Shown: positions 33,789 to 43,727, numbered from the stretch's first letter. The stretch: 64,000 nucleotides of DNA from Diplocloster agilis (GCF_019042275.1 NZ_JAHQCW010000013.1:55043-119042); one strand, 5' to 3'. Numbers and translations: made by a program. Notes: a model not told the origin generated them from the sequence alone.

Positions 33789-34084
33789 TCTGTTGCCTCC
33801 TCATATCTGGATTTACGAATCTCATCATTGATTTCATCAAGGGACAAGTCCTGCACACCGTTTTCCTTTGCCTGTGCCCGAAGTGCCATAAATGCCTGCA
33901 TACCACTCTGTCTTGTGAAATTGCTGGATGCCTGGATTTCAAACGGGATTCTCTTTTCCCGAACAACAGCACGGGCAAACACATTAAACGCAGTAGTCGC
34001 ATTCATTCCAAACTCGGAGCAAAGGGCATCAAACTGTCGTTTTAAGCTTTCGTCCATTCTTACACTGAAAGTTGCTAATGCCAT
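33785..34084 (-). CDS. RelB/DinJ-type antitoxin
   Basis: 99 residues. The N terminus (ATFSVRMDESLKRQFDALC) is a ribbon-helix-helix DNA-binding and dimerisation domain. The C-terminal part (SLDEINDEIRKSRYEEATE) is the acidic toxin-binding tail. It is the first gene of the pair and probably autoregulates the promoter in the AT-rich stretch 34085-34150. RelB-type antitoxins usually accompany RelE-fold toxins, so pairing with a PIN toxin is a mild mismatch, though seen in Firmicutes. Confidence 0.87.
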   Translation of the reverse strand: MALATFSVRMDESLKRQFDALCSEFGMNATTAFNVFARAVVREKRIPFEIQASSNFTRQSGMQAFMALRAQAKENGVQDLSLDEINDEIRKSRYEEATE

Positions 34085-34221
34085 AACAACACCTCCTTAC
34101 ACTCTCATTATATGCAATTCGGTTGTTAATATCAATAATTTTCAACCTATTGGGTGTGTTTTATTTAAAAAATCCGGGAAAAGTGGTCAGCTTTGGGAAA
34201 ATGTGGTCAGCTTTCACAGAG

Positions 34222-34702
34222 GTATTTTCATTAGAAGGAAAACACATAGCATTTACGGGAGCCGCGGGGGGAATTGGAAGAGAGCTGGCTCTGGGACTGG
34301 CCCGGGCGGGGGCTTCCATGGCCCTGTGTGACAGGAACGCAGAGGGGCTTAAGGAGTTGCAGGCGCAGATAGAGGAAGAAGGGAGAATCGCTTCCTGTCA
34401 TTGCCTGAATATAACCGAGCCGGAACAGGTTCAAAAGTGTGCAAAAGAGATTGCGGGGATTCATGGCAGGATCGATGTTCTGGTGTACCACGTCAACCTG
34501 GGAAAATCCGCGGAAGTGGGGATATCTGCTGGAGCGGATCGCTATGGGCAGACCGGGTTATCCGGAGGATATTGTGGGGGTCTGCATTCTGCTGGCGTCG
34601 GATGCCTCCGCGTACATTACCGGGTGCGAATACCGGGTGGACGGAGGCTGCATCGCAGGCGGGCAGCCATGGGAATATGATACGAAGTATGAATAAGGCA
34701 AC
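34222..34702 (+). pseudogene. Truncated, frameshifted duplicate of the SDR gene
   Basis: The sequence matches 32520-33310 closely, starting abruptly inside the sixth to tenth codons of the gene (TTTTCATTAGAAGG). After GATGTTCTGGTG about 311 net bases are missing (32783-33094 of the intact copy), and the match resumes at ACCACGTCAACC in another frame. The active-site Ser, Tyr and Lys are lost. Homology ends shortly after the stop codon (GAATAAGGCAAC). It is a non-functional remnant. Confidence 0.92.
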
Positions 34703-34836
34703 CGGATAGCCAGGTGCTTGTACCCGGAAGTAACCCCAAAACTGCCTAAACTACAAATTGAACCGCAGAAATAGCTATGATATAATATGGTCAATAAAAT
34801 AGGTACAGGCGCAGTAAGTGGCAAAGGGGGTTTTGT

Positions 34837-36336
34837 ATGGGTGTTTTTAAGAGGGCATATTTATACGTCACCAGGAAAAAAGTGAGAAGTATTCTATTGT
34901 TCCTGATCATGCTTGTGACGGGCCTTTTCCTGCTGGTAGGACTCTCGATCCGCGCCAGCGCCCAAAAGGCCGCGGATGAAGTGCGAAAGACCATGAACAC
35001 CGGACTCGTATTGGAAATGAATCCGATATCGGGGGAGCATCTGTTTGAACTGGCTCAAAATGAGGACGGGGAGATGGAGCGGAGGCTGAAGGTGCCCCTG
35101 CTGACCCAGTCCAAGCTGGAACAGCTGCTGGATATCGATGGAGTCTGCGGATTTTTTTCCGAAATGGGGCATGAAACCTTATATACCGGCCTGGAGGTAA
35201 GGCCGGGAGGGTATTCGAAGGAGCTGCAGCAGATAGAAGAAACGGACCCGCAGGGGCTGGACGAGAGCCTGCGGCAGAGCAGGCTTTCCGATGAGACCTA
35301 TTCCCATACCAATGGTTTTTATCTGATCGAAGACGGCCGGTGGCATCCATTTTTCGCTAACGGCGCATTGGAGCTGACACAGGGCCGCCATATCGAAACA
35401 GGAGATTATGGAAAGGCTGTCATCTCAGAGGAGCTGGCAAAGATGAACGGGCTTCAGATCGGTGACCGGATCAATTCTTATAATTTTGATTTTATCACCG
35501 GGGAGCGATATGGGACGGCGTTTGAGTCGGAGATCGTCGGGATTTTCCGGATCAATTTCGAACAGGATCTGTCTAACTGGACTTCCGAGGACAATATCTT
35601 TGCCAATATTATCTTCGCAGACCCCAACATGCGGCATTGGGCGCAGGTTGAATACAATACCCATTACGGCAATGACGTGCTGGCCCGTGAAAGCGACCGG
35701 GTGATCAGTGAAGTGACCCTGTTCGTGGAAGACCCTCTGCTGCTGGATTCCGTAAAGGAACAGGTCCTGGCAAACGATACGGTGGACTGGAGCTACTATA
35801 GCTTGAAACGCTACGATCACGACTATCAGGCCGCGGCCGGCCCGCTGCGGACGATGGTAAAGCTGTCCACGGTGCTGGCTGTTATAATGGCCGCGGGAGC
35901 GCTGGCGGTCCTTTCCCTGATTCTGACTATGTGGGTGCGGAGCAGAAAGCGGGAGATCGGCATACTGGCCTCCATCGGGGTGAAAAAGCAGACAACCCTG
36001 GCCCAGTTCCTTCTGGAATGCTGTGTAGTGGCCGCAGCGGCCTTTCTGCTGGCCGGTCTGCTGGCCGGGCCGGTAACCGATGTGATCGGGAATGGGCTGG
36101 CGGGAATGGTCAGCTCGCCGGGCAGCGCCCAGCCCTTCGAGGTAGTCATAGACCAGCAATCCAATGTGATGGTTAATAAAATGCCGGACGCTGAGGTGTC
36201 GCTTACGTATCATCTGACGCCGGGAACCGCATCGGGGGTATTCCTGACCATGCTGCTGGTGTCGGTCACATCTGTGGTCGTCTCATCCATGCGGGTGATC
36301 AGGCAGAAGCCGCGGGATATTCTGGGAGGAGGGTGA
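34837..36336 (+). CDS. FtsX/MacB-like ABC transporter permease
   Basis: 499 residues. A membrane helix near the N terminus (about 15-37) is followed by a large extracellular MacB-type domain and three C-terminal membrane helices (about 345-480), with the FtsX signature SRKREIGILASIGVKKQ after the second helix. It probably partners the second permease (36341-37723) and the ATPase at 37785 in an export or signalling complex. GGGGGT serves as the ribosome site. It is the first gene of the group. Confidence 0.88.
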   Translation: MGVFKRAYLYVTRKKVRSILLFLIMLVTGLFLLVGLSIRASAQKAADEVRKTMNTGLVLEMNPISGEHLFELAQNEDGEMERRLKVPLLTQSKLEQLLDIDGVCGFFSEMGHETLYTGLEVRPGGYSKELQQIEETDPQGLDESLRQSRLSDETYSHTNGFYLIEDGRWHPFFANGALELTQGRHIETGDYGKAVISEELAKMNGLQIGDRINSYNFDFITGERYGTAFESEIVGIFRINFEQDLSNWTSEDNIFANIIFADPNMRHWAQVEYNTHYGNDVLARESDRVISEVTLFVEDPLLLDSVKEQVLANDTVDWSYYSLKRYDHDYQAAAGPLRTMVKLSTVLAVIMAAGALAVLSLILTMWVRSRKREIGILASIGVKKQTTLAQFLLECCVVAAAAFLLAGLLAGPVTDVIGNGLAGMVSSPGSAQPFEVVIDQQSNVMVNKMPDAEVSLTYHLTPGTASGVFLTMLLVSVTSVVVSSMRVIRQKPRDILGGG

Positions 36337-36340
36337 TGCT

Positions 36341-37723
36341 ATGCCGGCATATCGCAGAGCGTATCTTTTTGTTATTCGGAAAAAAGGAAAAACGGCGCTG
36401 CTGCTGGTCACATTTCTGGTCATTATGACCCTGCTGCTGGCAGGGATGGCGGTCAACCGGGCCGCTAAGACAGCGGCGGCTCAGCTGCGGGAAAGCATAG
36501 GCGGATATTTTAAGATCGCGCCCGATTACCAGAAGATGAATATCCGGCAGTTCACGGACCGGCAGCTGATCGATCAGGTGATGGAAACAGAGGGGATAAA
36601 AGCGTATAACGCCATGGATACCTGGTATCTGAGCGTGCCGGAGCTGACCCTAAAGCCCGGAAAGTTCACCGGGGAAGGCGACGGCAAAGCGCAGATGACC
36701 CGCCTGCTGGGCAATAACGACAGCAGCCTGCATGAATATTTTGTGCTGAATATTTTTACCCTGGAAGAAGGCCGGCATCTGAAGCCGGACGATACGGGGC
36801 AGGCGTTAATATCGCGGGAATTAGCGCAGATGAATCAGCTGAAGACGGGCGATACCTTTACCGCATATCTAACAGAAGACGGCACTGTGGCAGGTGAAGC
36901 TGCCGGCGCGGGCGCTTCGGAGGACGGCTACCGGCTGCAGATCGCAGGCATTTTTGATGAAATGCACACGGAGGCCGGAAACCAGAACACACCGGAATGT
37001 GACCTGCCGGCTAACTTCATTTTCATAGACGCCGCAACCAGTCAGGAAATTGGCCGGAAACTGCAGGGGACGGTACAGAGATATTTTAACGGGGGAGCCG
37101 CATTTTTCGCCAGAGACCCAAAAGAATTGGATCGGATTGTGCAGGAGGTTCAAAGGCTTGATGGGGTGGACTGGGATTCCCTGAAACTGACCGTTAATAA
37201 TACGGCTTATCAAAAGAGTGTGGAACCGCTGGACAGGCTGAGCGGAATGACTTTTCTGATGGTGGGGCTGATCACGGTAATCAGTGTGAGCCTGCTCTCA
37301 TTGCTGCTGACCCTGTGGGAGCGGGACCGCATTCATGAGGCAGGGGTGCTGATGGCTTTTGGGATTTCCAAGAGGAATATTCTGTGGCAGCATTTTCTGG
37401 AGTGCGGTCTTATCTTTGCACTGGCCTTTTGCCTGGCGGCCGCCGTTTCCTTTCCTTTGTCCCGGCAGGCCGGGAAGGTGCTTTATCATGATGCCGCAGG
37501 GGAGGCAAAGGAGAATACGGAAGCGGTATCCTACACGTTCACGAATGATCCCGTGGACGTGGATGCGGCAGCGCCGGAGGTAAACTTCGGGGCGGAGCTG
37601 CGGCTCCCGGCGCTTGCCTTGTCCGGCGTTATGGGGATCGTGATTGTCGGTATTTCGGTGGGAATATCTTTTCTTGTGATCGTACGCAGGAAGCCGAAGG
37701 AACTCTTAACGGTCATGGAATAA
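36341..37723 (+). CDS. FtsX/MacB-like ABC transporter permease
   Basis: 460 residues with the same topology as the gene 4 bp upstream: N-terminal helix (about 15-35), extracellular domain, and three C-terminal helices with ERDRIHEAGVLMAFGISKRN as the FtsX signature. The two subunits are diverged paralogues and presumably form a heterodimer. Confidence 0.88.
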   Translation: MPAYRRAYLFVIRKKGKTALLLVTFLVIMTLLLAGMAVNRAAKTAAAQLRESIGGYFKIAPDYQKMNIRQFTDRQLIDQVMETEGIKAYNAMDTWYLSVPELTLKPGKFTGEGDGKAQMTRLLGNNDSSLHEYFVLNIFTLEEGRHLKPDDTGQALISRELAQMNQLKTGDTFTAYLTEDGTVAGEAAGAGASEDGYRLQIAGIFDEMHTEAGNQNTPECDLPANFIFIDAATSQEIGRKLQGTVQRYFNGGAAFFARDPKELDRIVQEVQRLDGVDWDSLKLTVNNTAYQKSVEPLDRLSGMTFLMVGLITVISVSLLSLLLTLWERDRIHEAGVLMAFGISKRNILWQHFLECGLIFALAFCLAAAVSFPLSRQAGKVLYHDAAGEAKENTEAVSYTFTNDPVDVDAAAPEVNFGAELRLPALALSGVMGIVIVGISVGISFLVIVRRKPKELLTVME

Positions 37724-37784
37724 GAAAATTTGCAGATCGGCAGGATCATAGTCCTTTGGGAGCTATGGGATACGGGAGGTTAGA

Positions 37785-38408
37785 ATGAACATATTGGAAG
37801 CGAGACAGGTTTTCTATTATTATACGGAAGGCAGGCCGGTTTTGAACGGGATTGATCTGGGATTTGAAAAAGGAAAAATGTATGTGATATTGGGGCCGTC
37901 CGGCTGTGGAAAGACCACGCTGCTATCTTTGCTGGGAGGCATGGACGTTCCAAGCGCAGGCCAGGTCATATTTAACGGAAAAGAAATCCGGGAAATCGGG
38001 CTGGAACGGTACCGGCGGGAAGGCGTCTCCTTTGTGTTCCAGAACTATAATTTGATCGACTATATGACGCCGGAAGAGAATGTGTGCCTGACCGCGAAGG
38101 AGGAGCCGCTTCCGGTGCTGGCCAGGCTGGGGCTGACCGGGGAGGAGGCCAGGCGTAATGTACTGAAGCTGTCCGGCGGCCAGCAGCAGCGGGTGGCGAT
38201 CGCCCGGGCATTGGCGTCTCAGGCCCCTGTGATCCTGGCAGATGAGCCAACCGGTAACCTGGATGAGGCGACGGCCCGGGAGATCACGGCGGTGTTCAAG
38301 GATGCGGCAAAAACCTATGGACGGTGTGTGGTGATGGTATCCCATTCCAATGAAGTGGCAAAAGAGGCGGATGTGGTGATTACCTTACATGGCGGCCAGG
38401 TGGCATAA
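37785..38408 (+). CDS. ABC transporter ATPase, MacB/LolD type
   Basis: 207 residues with Walker A GPSGCGKTT, Q-loop FVFQNYNLID, signature LSGGQQQRVAIARAL, Walker B VILADEPTGNLD and an H-loop in VMVSHSNEVAKEAD. All catalytic residues are present. It energises the two preceding permeases. GGGAGG precedes the ATG, and a terminator follows at 38444-38496. Confidence 0.92.
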   Translation: MNILEARQVFYYYTEGRPVLNGIDLGFEKGKMYVILGPSGCGKTTLLSLLGGMDVPSAGQVIFNGKEIREIGLERYRREGVSFVFQNYNLIDYMTPEENVCLTAKEEPLPVLARLGLTGEEARRNVLKLSGGQQQRVAIARALASQAPVILADEPTGNLDEATAREITAVFKDAAKTYGRCVVMVSHSNEVAKEADVVITLHGGQVA

Positions 38409-38443
38409 AGCCGTTACATATACAAACAGTAAGTTTCGAAATT

Positions 38444-38496
38444 GGAGGGACTGGCTCTTCCGGGCGGCGGCAGATTCGGAGGAGGCCGGTCCCTCC
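38444..38496 (+). terminator. Terminator after the first FtsX-type ABC group
   Basis: GGAGGGACTGGC pairs with GCCGGTCCCTCC around a 29-base loop, followed by TTAATTCT. One T/G wobble is present. Confidence 0.7.
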
Positions 38497-38587
38497 TTAA
38501 TTCTGTATTGCTATTTTCAAGAGAGTGTATTATACTGATAAAAATGATGTGACAACCTTGTCATGTTGAAAAAGGAGAGGACCATCC

Positions 38588-39238
38588 ATGCCCACGTCTA
38601 CATTCGAAAATCTCCCACCGCCCAAAAAAGAACGGATCATAGAAGCCGCCATCGACGAATTTGCCAGGTACCGTTACTCAGACGCGTCCATCAACCGGAT
38701 TGTCAAAGCGGCCGGTATCCCCAGGGGGAGCTTTTACCAGTATTTTTCAGGGAAAGAGGATCTCTATATGCTGATTCTAGATAAGATCGGCCATGAGAAG
38801 CTGGAAATATTTTCAAGGTACCCGAAACCTTCCGGCGACATCACCTTTTTCGAAGCGGCGCTTGCCTCTATTCCGGGGATATTGGAATGGATCGAGCTTT
38901 GTCCCAGGTACAATCAGATCGGAATGCTGATGGCGCAGGATGACAGCGAGTTCATCCGGCATATCGTGGGACAGATGGGCCGGTCCCAGAGCGAGGTGCT
39001 TGAGTATCTGCGGCAGGATCAGCGAAAAGGCCTGGTGCGAAAAGACGTGGATCTGGATCTGGTGATCGAGATGATCTTACCGCTGGCCACTTCGCTTCTT
39101 CAGGATTTTTACAGCAAGGGAGGGCGGGAAGAGGCTCTCGAAAAAATAAAGCAGGTCTTCGAAATTCTGATATACGGAATTGCAGAAAAGGGGGTGCAGC
39201 ATGCCGGAAACCATACTTCGGGGGGAAGCCTTAAGTAA
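38588..39238 (+). CDS. TetR family transcriptional regulator
   Basis: 216 residues. The N-terminal HTH (IIEAAIDEFARYRYSDASINRIVKAAGIPRGSFYQYFSGKEDL, shown here as a domain of about 45 residues at 18-62) is typical; the C-terminal ligand domain is unassigned. AGGAGAGG lies before the ATG. Its 3' end overlaps the following ATPase gene by 38 bases, which indicates co-transcription and suggests that it represses its own efflux operon. Confidence 0.9.
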   Translation: MPTSTFENLPPPKKERIIEAAIDEFARYRYSDASINRIVKAAGIPRGSFYQYFSGKEDLYMLILDKIGHEKLEIFSRYPKPSGDITFFEAALASIPGILEWIELCPRYNQIGMLMAQDDSEFIRHIVGQMGRSQSEVLEYLRQDQRKGLVRKDVDLDLVIEMILPLATSLLQDFYSKGGREEALEKIKQVFEILIYGIAEKGVQHAGNHTSGGSLK

Positions 39239-39908
39239 AACCTACGGCAGTGCCGGCGTTGAGGTCAACGCCTTGACGGAAGCGGCTTTTGATATCGCGG
39301 CAGGTGAATTTATCGTGGTGCTGGGGCCGTCCGGCTCAGGAAAAAGTACGCTGCTTAATATGCTGGGGGGAATGGACCGTCCCAGCGCCGGACATATCTG
39401 GTACCGGGACAGGGAGCTTACGCAGTTAAATGACGTGCAGCTGTCGGAATACCGGAAAGACACCGTAGGCTTTGTGTTCCAGTTCTTTAACCTGATCCCG
39501 TCCCTGACCGCAAGGGAAAACGTAGCCCTTGCCGCCAGTATCGTCTCCTCCCCCATGAATCCCGACGAAGCGCTCTCGATGGTGGGGCTTAAGGAGCGGA
39601 GCAGGCATTTTCCATCCCAGCTCTCAGGCGGGGAGCAGCAGCGGGTATCCATCGCGCGGGCGATCGTGAAGAATCCAGGCCTGCTGCTGTGCGACGAGCC
39701 CACCGGCGCTCTGGACAGCAAGAACAGTATCGCCGTGGTGAATCTGCTGCTGGAAGTCCGGAAACGTCTGGGCTGTGCGGTGATCACCATCACTCATAAC
39801 GCGGGGATGGCCCAGGTGGCCGACCGGGTGTTCTATATGCGGGACGGGCGCATCGAACGGGTGGAAGTAAACCCGGCTCCCGTATCTGCGGAGGAGATGA
39901 CATGGTAG
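39201..39908 (+). CDS. ABC transporter ATPase, MacB/LolD type
   Basis: 235 residues. Walker A GPSGSGKST, Q-loop FVFQFFNLIP, signature LSGGEQQRVSIARAI, Walker B LLCDEPTGALD and an H-loop in ITITHNAGMAQVAD are intact. Start taken at ATG 39201, preceded by GGGGGTG, inside the TetR gene; an upstream TTG (39180) is less likely. It is followed directly by its permease, with 7 bases of overlap. Confidence 0.92.
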   Translation: MPETILRGEALSKTYGSAGVEVNALTEAAFDIAAGEFIVVLGPSGSGKSTLLNMLGGMDRPSAGHIWYRDRELTQLNDVQLSEYRKDTVGFVFQFFNLIPSLTARENVALAASIVSSPMNPDEALSMVGLKERSRHFPSQLSGGEQQRVSIARAIVKNPGLLLCDEPTGALDSKNSIAVVNLLLEVRKRLGCAVITITHNAGMAQVADRVFYMRDGRIERVEVNPAPVSAEEMTW

Positions 39909-42253
39909 GATATCTGTTCCGGAAGATGCTTCGGGATATGCGCAAAGGAGCCGCTTCCTATATCGTGGCAGCGGTTATTGTGATGACGGGGTTCGCAGGA
40001 TACTCGGTGATGTCGATCGCGGCGGACCAGCTGGAAGATTCCAAGGATTATTTTTTTGAGAAGACCAATTTCTGCGACGCGTTTGCGGAGGTGCAGGAAG
40101 CACCGGCCTCGGCCGTGAAGGAGCTGGAGCGCATCGAGGGAATCAGCAGGGCACAAGCCCGGCTGGTGAAAACAGCGCGGGTGGCGGGGCTGCCGGCGGA
40201 AGCGGAGTTAAAACTTATCTCTGTCAGCGGGGACGGCTATAATCTGCCTCTGTTATCACGGGGAATGATGCCCCAGGCGGGAGAAAGGCAGATCATCCCG
40301 GGAGATGGTTTCAGCAAGGCATGGGATCTGTCGCCGGGCGATTCCCTGAAGCTCTCCGTTGGGGGCCGGGAAACCGCATTTACCATAGTGGGCGCCGGGA
40401 TATCGCCGGAGAATATTTATCTGGTGAAAAATATCAACGAACTGCTGCCTACGCCGGATACTTATGACGCCGCGTTTATGGATTACGATATGATGGCGAG
40501 ATTATACGGCATGCAGGGACGGGCCAATAATTTCGTCCTGACCCTCCGGCCGGACGCGGACTGGGAACAGGTCCGAAAGGATGTGGAAGAAACCCTGAAA
40601 CCCTACGGCTGCTACCGGGTCTATGAAAATAAAGAGGAACTTTCCGTCTCGGTTCTGGAAATGGAATTAGAACAGCTTAATAAAGTGACGGCAGCCATTC
40701 CCTTCCTGTTTCTGATGGTGTCGTCGATCATCCTGTACATAACGCTGCACCGGCTGATCGAACAGCAGCGGACCCAGATCGGCACGCTGATGGCGCTCGG
40801 CATTCCGGCCCGGTCCATCGCCTGGCATTATACCGCTTATGGAGCTGCGGTTGGACTGGCAGGCGGATTTTTCGGAGGGATAGGCGGGAGTATGGCCGCG
40901 GGACCGATGGCGGATTTTTACCGGGTATATTTCAGCCTTCCAAAAGTGTCGTCGCCGGTCTCGCCGCGCTATATGATCATCGGTATTTTTGCCGCTACCC
41001 TTTTTTGTGCGGTGGTGGGAGGCTTGTCCGTGAAATCGGCAACCAGGCTGGCGCCGGCGGAGGCGCTTCGTCCCGCCCCGCCGAAGAATGCAAGGCAGCT
41101 GTTCCTGGAGAAGATCCCGGGATTTACCGGACTGTTTACTGTGCCGGGAACCATGGCGGTGCGCAGTATCGCCCGTAATCCCAGGCGTTCGGCGCTCTCG
41201 CTGTTCGGGATCGCCTGCGCCTATATGATTACGGCGACCCTGGTCTCTATGAATTCGCTGTTTGACGTCTTTTTGTTTGATTATCTGGAAAAGAACCAGC
41301 AGCAGGACATAACCGTATCCTTCAGCGCCCCGGTGGCAGCCGGTGATGCACGGCGCGCGGTGCGAAGCCCCGGTATCGAACGGATCGAGGGGATCGTGGA
41401 GGTACCGGCGGTCCTGCGGGGGCCGGGCGATGAGATCGACTCCGTGATCCAGGGGATTCCCCAGGACTCCGAGCTGTGCCGCCTTTATGGCGAGGACGGG
41501 CAGGAGGTCCGGGTACAGCCGGAAGGACTGGTCCTGTCGGTCCACATGGCCGGGAGGCTTGGCGTGTCGCCCGGCGACCTGCTGGAAGTGGAGGTGTCTT
41601 ACCCGGAAAAACGTATCAGCCGGGTTCCGGTGACCGCAGTGTTCTCCCAATATCTGGGCAGCAGCGCCTATATGTCCCTTCAAGGGGTAGAAAAGATCAG
41701 CGAATACCGGGATGCCTATACTTCCATGTTGATCAAGGCGCCGGAGCCGGTGCGCCAGGAATTGCTAAACCGGCTGGATGACGCTACATCGGTAACCACG
41801 ATTCAGAACCGGCAGCAGCGGGTGGACCAATACCGGGGCATGATGGGGAACTTAACCGGTATCATGGGAGTGATGGCGTTCATGGGAGTGCTGGTGGGGC
41901 TGGCGGTAATCTACACCAGCTCGCTGATCAGCTTCGAGGAGCTTAAGCGGGAGCTTGCCACTTTGCGGATGCTGGGCCTGTCCGACCGGCAATGCCTGGA
42001 CACCGTATCGGTCAGCCAATGGCTGCTCACCTTCGGAGGAGTGATACTGGGCGTTCCGATGACCATGGGCGCCAGCAGGCTGATTTCCAGCACGATGGCT
42101 CTGGAGCTGTTCTCGATTCCGGACTTTGTGGACGGCGCTTCCCTGCTGGTATCCGTGGGGCTTATTTTCCTGGCGGTGGCGATGAGCAACCGGGCGATCT
42201 TAAAGAAAATGAAAAAAATCACGCCGGTGGAACTTCTGCGTGAACGAGAATAA
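39902..42253 (+). CDS. Large FtsX-type ABC permease
   Basis: 783 residues with a duplicated FtsX organisation: an N-terminal helix (about 15-38), an extracellular domain, three helices (about 255-385), a further helix at about 425-450 beginning a second half, a second extracellular domain and three C-terminal helices (about 645-770). Signatures include QRTQIGTLMALGIPARS and KRELATLRMLGLSDRQ. It works with the ATPase just upstream and the HlyD-type adaptor just downstream. Confidence 0.9.
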   Translation: MVGYLFRKMLRDMRKGAASYIVAAVIVMTGFAGYSVMSIAADQLEDSKDYFFEKTNFCDAFAEVQEAPASAVKELERIEGISRAQARLVKTARVAGLPAEAELKLISVSGDGYNLPLLSRGMMPQAGERQIIPGDGFSKAWDLSPGDSLKLSVGGRETAFTIVGAGISPENIYLVKNINELLPTPDTYDAAFMDYDMMARLYGMQGRANNFVLTLRPDADWEQVRKDVEETLKPYGCYRVYENKEELSVSVLEMELEQLNKVTAAIPFLFLMVSSIILYITLHRLIEQQRTQIGTLMALGIPARSIAWHYTAYGAAVGLAGGFFGGIGGSMAAGPMADFYRVYFSLPKVSSPVSPRYMIIGIFAATLFCAVVGGLSVKSATRLAPAEALRPAPPKNARQLFLEKIPGFTGLFTVPGTMAVRSIARNPRRSALSLFGIACAYMITATLVSMNSLFDVFLFDYLEKNQQQDITVSFSAPVAAGDARRAVRSPGIERIEGIVEVPAVLRGPGDEIDSVIQGIPQDSELCRLYGEDGQEVRVQPEGLVLSVHMAGRLGVSPGDLLEVEVSYPEKRISRVPVTAVFSQYLGSSAYMSLQGVEKISEYRDAYTSMLIKAPEPVRQELLNRLDDATSVTTIQNRQQRVDQYRGMMGNLTGIMGVMAFMGVLVGLAVIYTSSLISFEELKRELATLRMLGLSDRQCLDTVSVSQWLLTFGGVILGVPMTMGASRLISSTMALELFSIPDFVDGASLLVSVGLIFLAVAMSNRAILKKMKKITPVELLRERE

Positions 42254-42267
42254 ACGGGGGATTCAAC

Positions 42268-43632
42268 ATGAAAAAAAGATATAAAATATTGCTTGCGGTC
42301 GTCTTAGTGGTACTTTGCGCCGGCGCCGGCGCGTTCTATCTGCTGCAGTCCCTGCCGGTGCAGGCGGAAGCTCCCGTACGGGGCCCCCTTGCGGAGAAAG
42401 TTACGGAGCAGGGGCATCTGGCGCCCGGACACAGCATCACCATCAACGCGAACATGACGGGAACCGTCAGGGAAGCGCCTGTTAAAGTGGGGCGGAAAGT
42501 GCAGGAAGGGGATACTCTTCTGGAGATCGACACGTCGGTTGTGAAAAAGGAACTTCAGAACCAGATCGATTCCCTGAAGCTTCAGCAGTCGGCTATTTAC
42601 TCCGAGAATAAGAACGCGAAGGCGGAGATATCCGTAAGGCGCGCCCAGCTGGAGCAGCAGCTGTCGGCCGCCAGACAGGAGTATGACCGCCTGTTCGGAG
42701 AAGGAGGGACGGCAAACGCCCAGCTCTCCATCGCCCGGATCAACTATGAGCAGGCGGTCCAGTCCTATGAAAACGCCCGGGATTATTACAAGGATATGCC
42801 TGGCAGCTACACTCCGGGGGAAGGGGAAGTGCAGGCGCTGCAAAGCCAGATGAATGCGGCGGAGGATCAGCTGATCATTGCCCAGAACAATAGTTCCGAC
42901 ACCACCCGGGCTTATTATGAAGAGACGATCGCCTCCTGTGAGGAGCAGTTAAAAGCTCTGGGCAAGAGCGGCTCCAACACAGATAACAGTTCCTATGCGG
43001 CGGCACAGCAGCTTCAGATCACGATCGACGATCTGGAAGAAAAGATGGAGCGGGGCCCGGTGACCGCGCCTGAGACAGGGGTTCTGTGGAACCTGCTGGC
43101 GGATGTGGGGGGATTCGTCACGGAAAACCAGCCGGTGGCGGTCATCTATGACGAAGAGGGGATGTTAATACAGGTGTCCCTGCTTGCCGAGGACGCGCTG
43201 GCTCTGAAGACAGGGGATACCGCGGTGTGCACCCTGGCGGACGGGACCTCCTTTGAGGCGGCTGTGGATTTCATTTCTCCCGTGGCGGACGATGTGGTAT
43301 CTACGGTGGGCCTGACCGAAAACCGCTGTACGGTGGAATTATCCGCCGGGAATCTTCCGGCCGCGATCGGAGCCGGGTATGAAGTGGATGTCACATTCAC
43401 CTTTACCGCCGCCGAAGACGTGTTATCCGTCCCGATCGGAAGCCTGATCCCGGACGGGGCGGGCAGCTCCATATATGTAATCCGAAAGAACAAAGCCGTA
43501 CTGGTACCGGTGGAAACCGGCGTGCAGAGCGCCGGCCGGGTGGAGATCCGCTCCGGGCTTAAAGAAGGGGAGACCGTCATCACAAACCCCTATGACAGCA
43601 AAGTAAAAGACGGCAGCAGAGTCACATACTGA
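42268..43632 (+). CDS. HlyD/MacA-type membrane fusion (adaptor) protein
   Basis: 454 residues. An uncleaved N-terminal membrane anchor (about 5-27) is followed by a biotinyl-lipoyl-like half motif (VREAPVKVGRKVQEGDTLLE), a long alpha-helical coiled-coil hairpin (about 90-255), the second lipoyl half, and beta-barrel domains. In a monoderm organism such proteins assist MacB-type exporters of peptides or drugs. It is the last gene of the TetR-ATPase-permease-adaptor operon. Confidence 0.9.
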   Translation: MKKRYKILLAVVLVVLCAGAGAFYLLQSLPVQAEAPVRGPLAEKVTEQGHLAPGHSITINANMTGTVREAPVKVGRKVQEGDTLLEIDTSVVKKELQNQIDSLKLQQSAIYSENKNAKAEISVRRAQLEQQLSAARQEYDRLFGEGGTANAQLSIARINYEQAVQSYENARDYYKDMPGSYTPGEGEVQALQSQMNAAEDQLIIAQNNSSDTTRAYYEETIASCEEQLKALGKSGSNTDNSSYAAAQQLQITIDDLEEKMERGPVTAPETGVLWNLLADVGGFVTENQPVAVIYDEEGMLIQVSLLAEDALALKTGDTAVCTLADGTSFEAAVDFISPVADDVVSTVGLTENRCTVELSAGNLPAAIGAGYEVDVTFTFTAAEDVLSVPIGSLIPDGAGSSIYVIRKNKAVLVPVETGVQSAGRVEIRSGLKEGETVITNPYDSKVKDGSRVTY

Positions 43633-43681
43633 TGAGAGGGGACTGGCTCATTTTAGCCGGATGAGAGGGGACTGGCTCATT
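43631..43681 (+). repeat. Two tandem 22-bp hairpin repeats
   Basis: GATGAGAGGGGACTGGCTCATT occurs at 43631-43652 and at 43660-43681, a period of 29 bases. Each unit has ATGAG/CTCAT ends that can pair around AGGGGACTGG. The first overlaps the stop of the adaptor gene. Confidence 0.75.
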
Positions 43682-43727
43682 CCGGACGGCGACTGACCTA
43701 TAGGAAAGAGTAAAGCGAGGAAGGTGC

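Noticed and set aside
34123..34680. A 185-codon frame that looks like an intact SDR
   Set aside because: It reads into the SDR remnant after an unrelated 5' segment and switches frame at the deletion; active-site residues are missing, so it is called a pseudogene.
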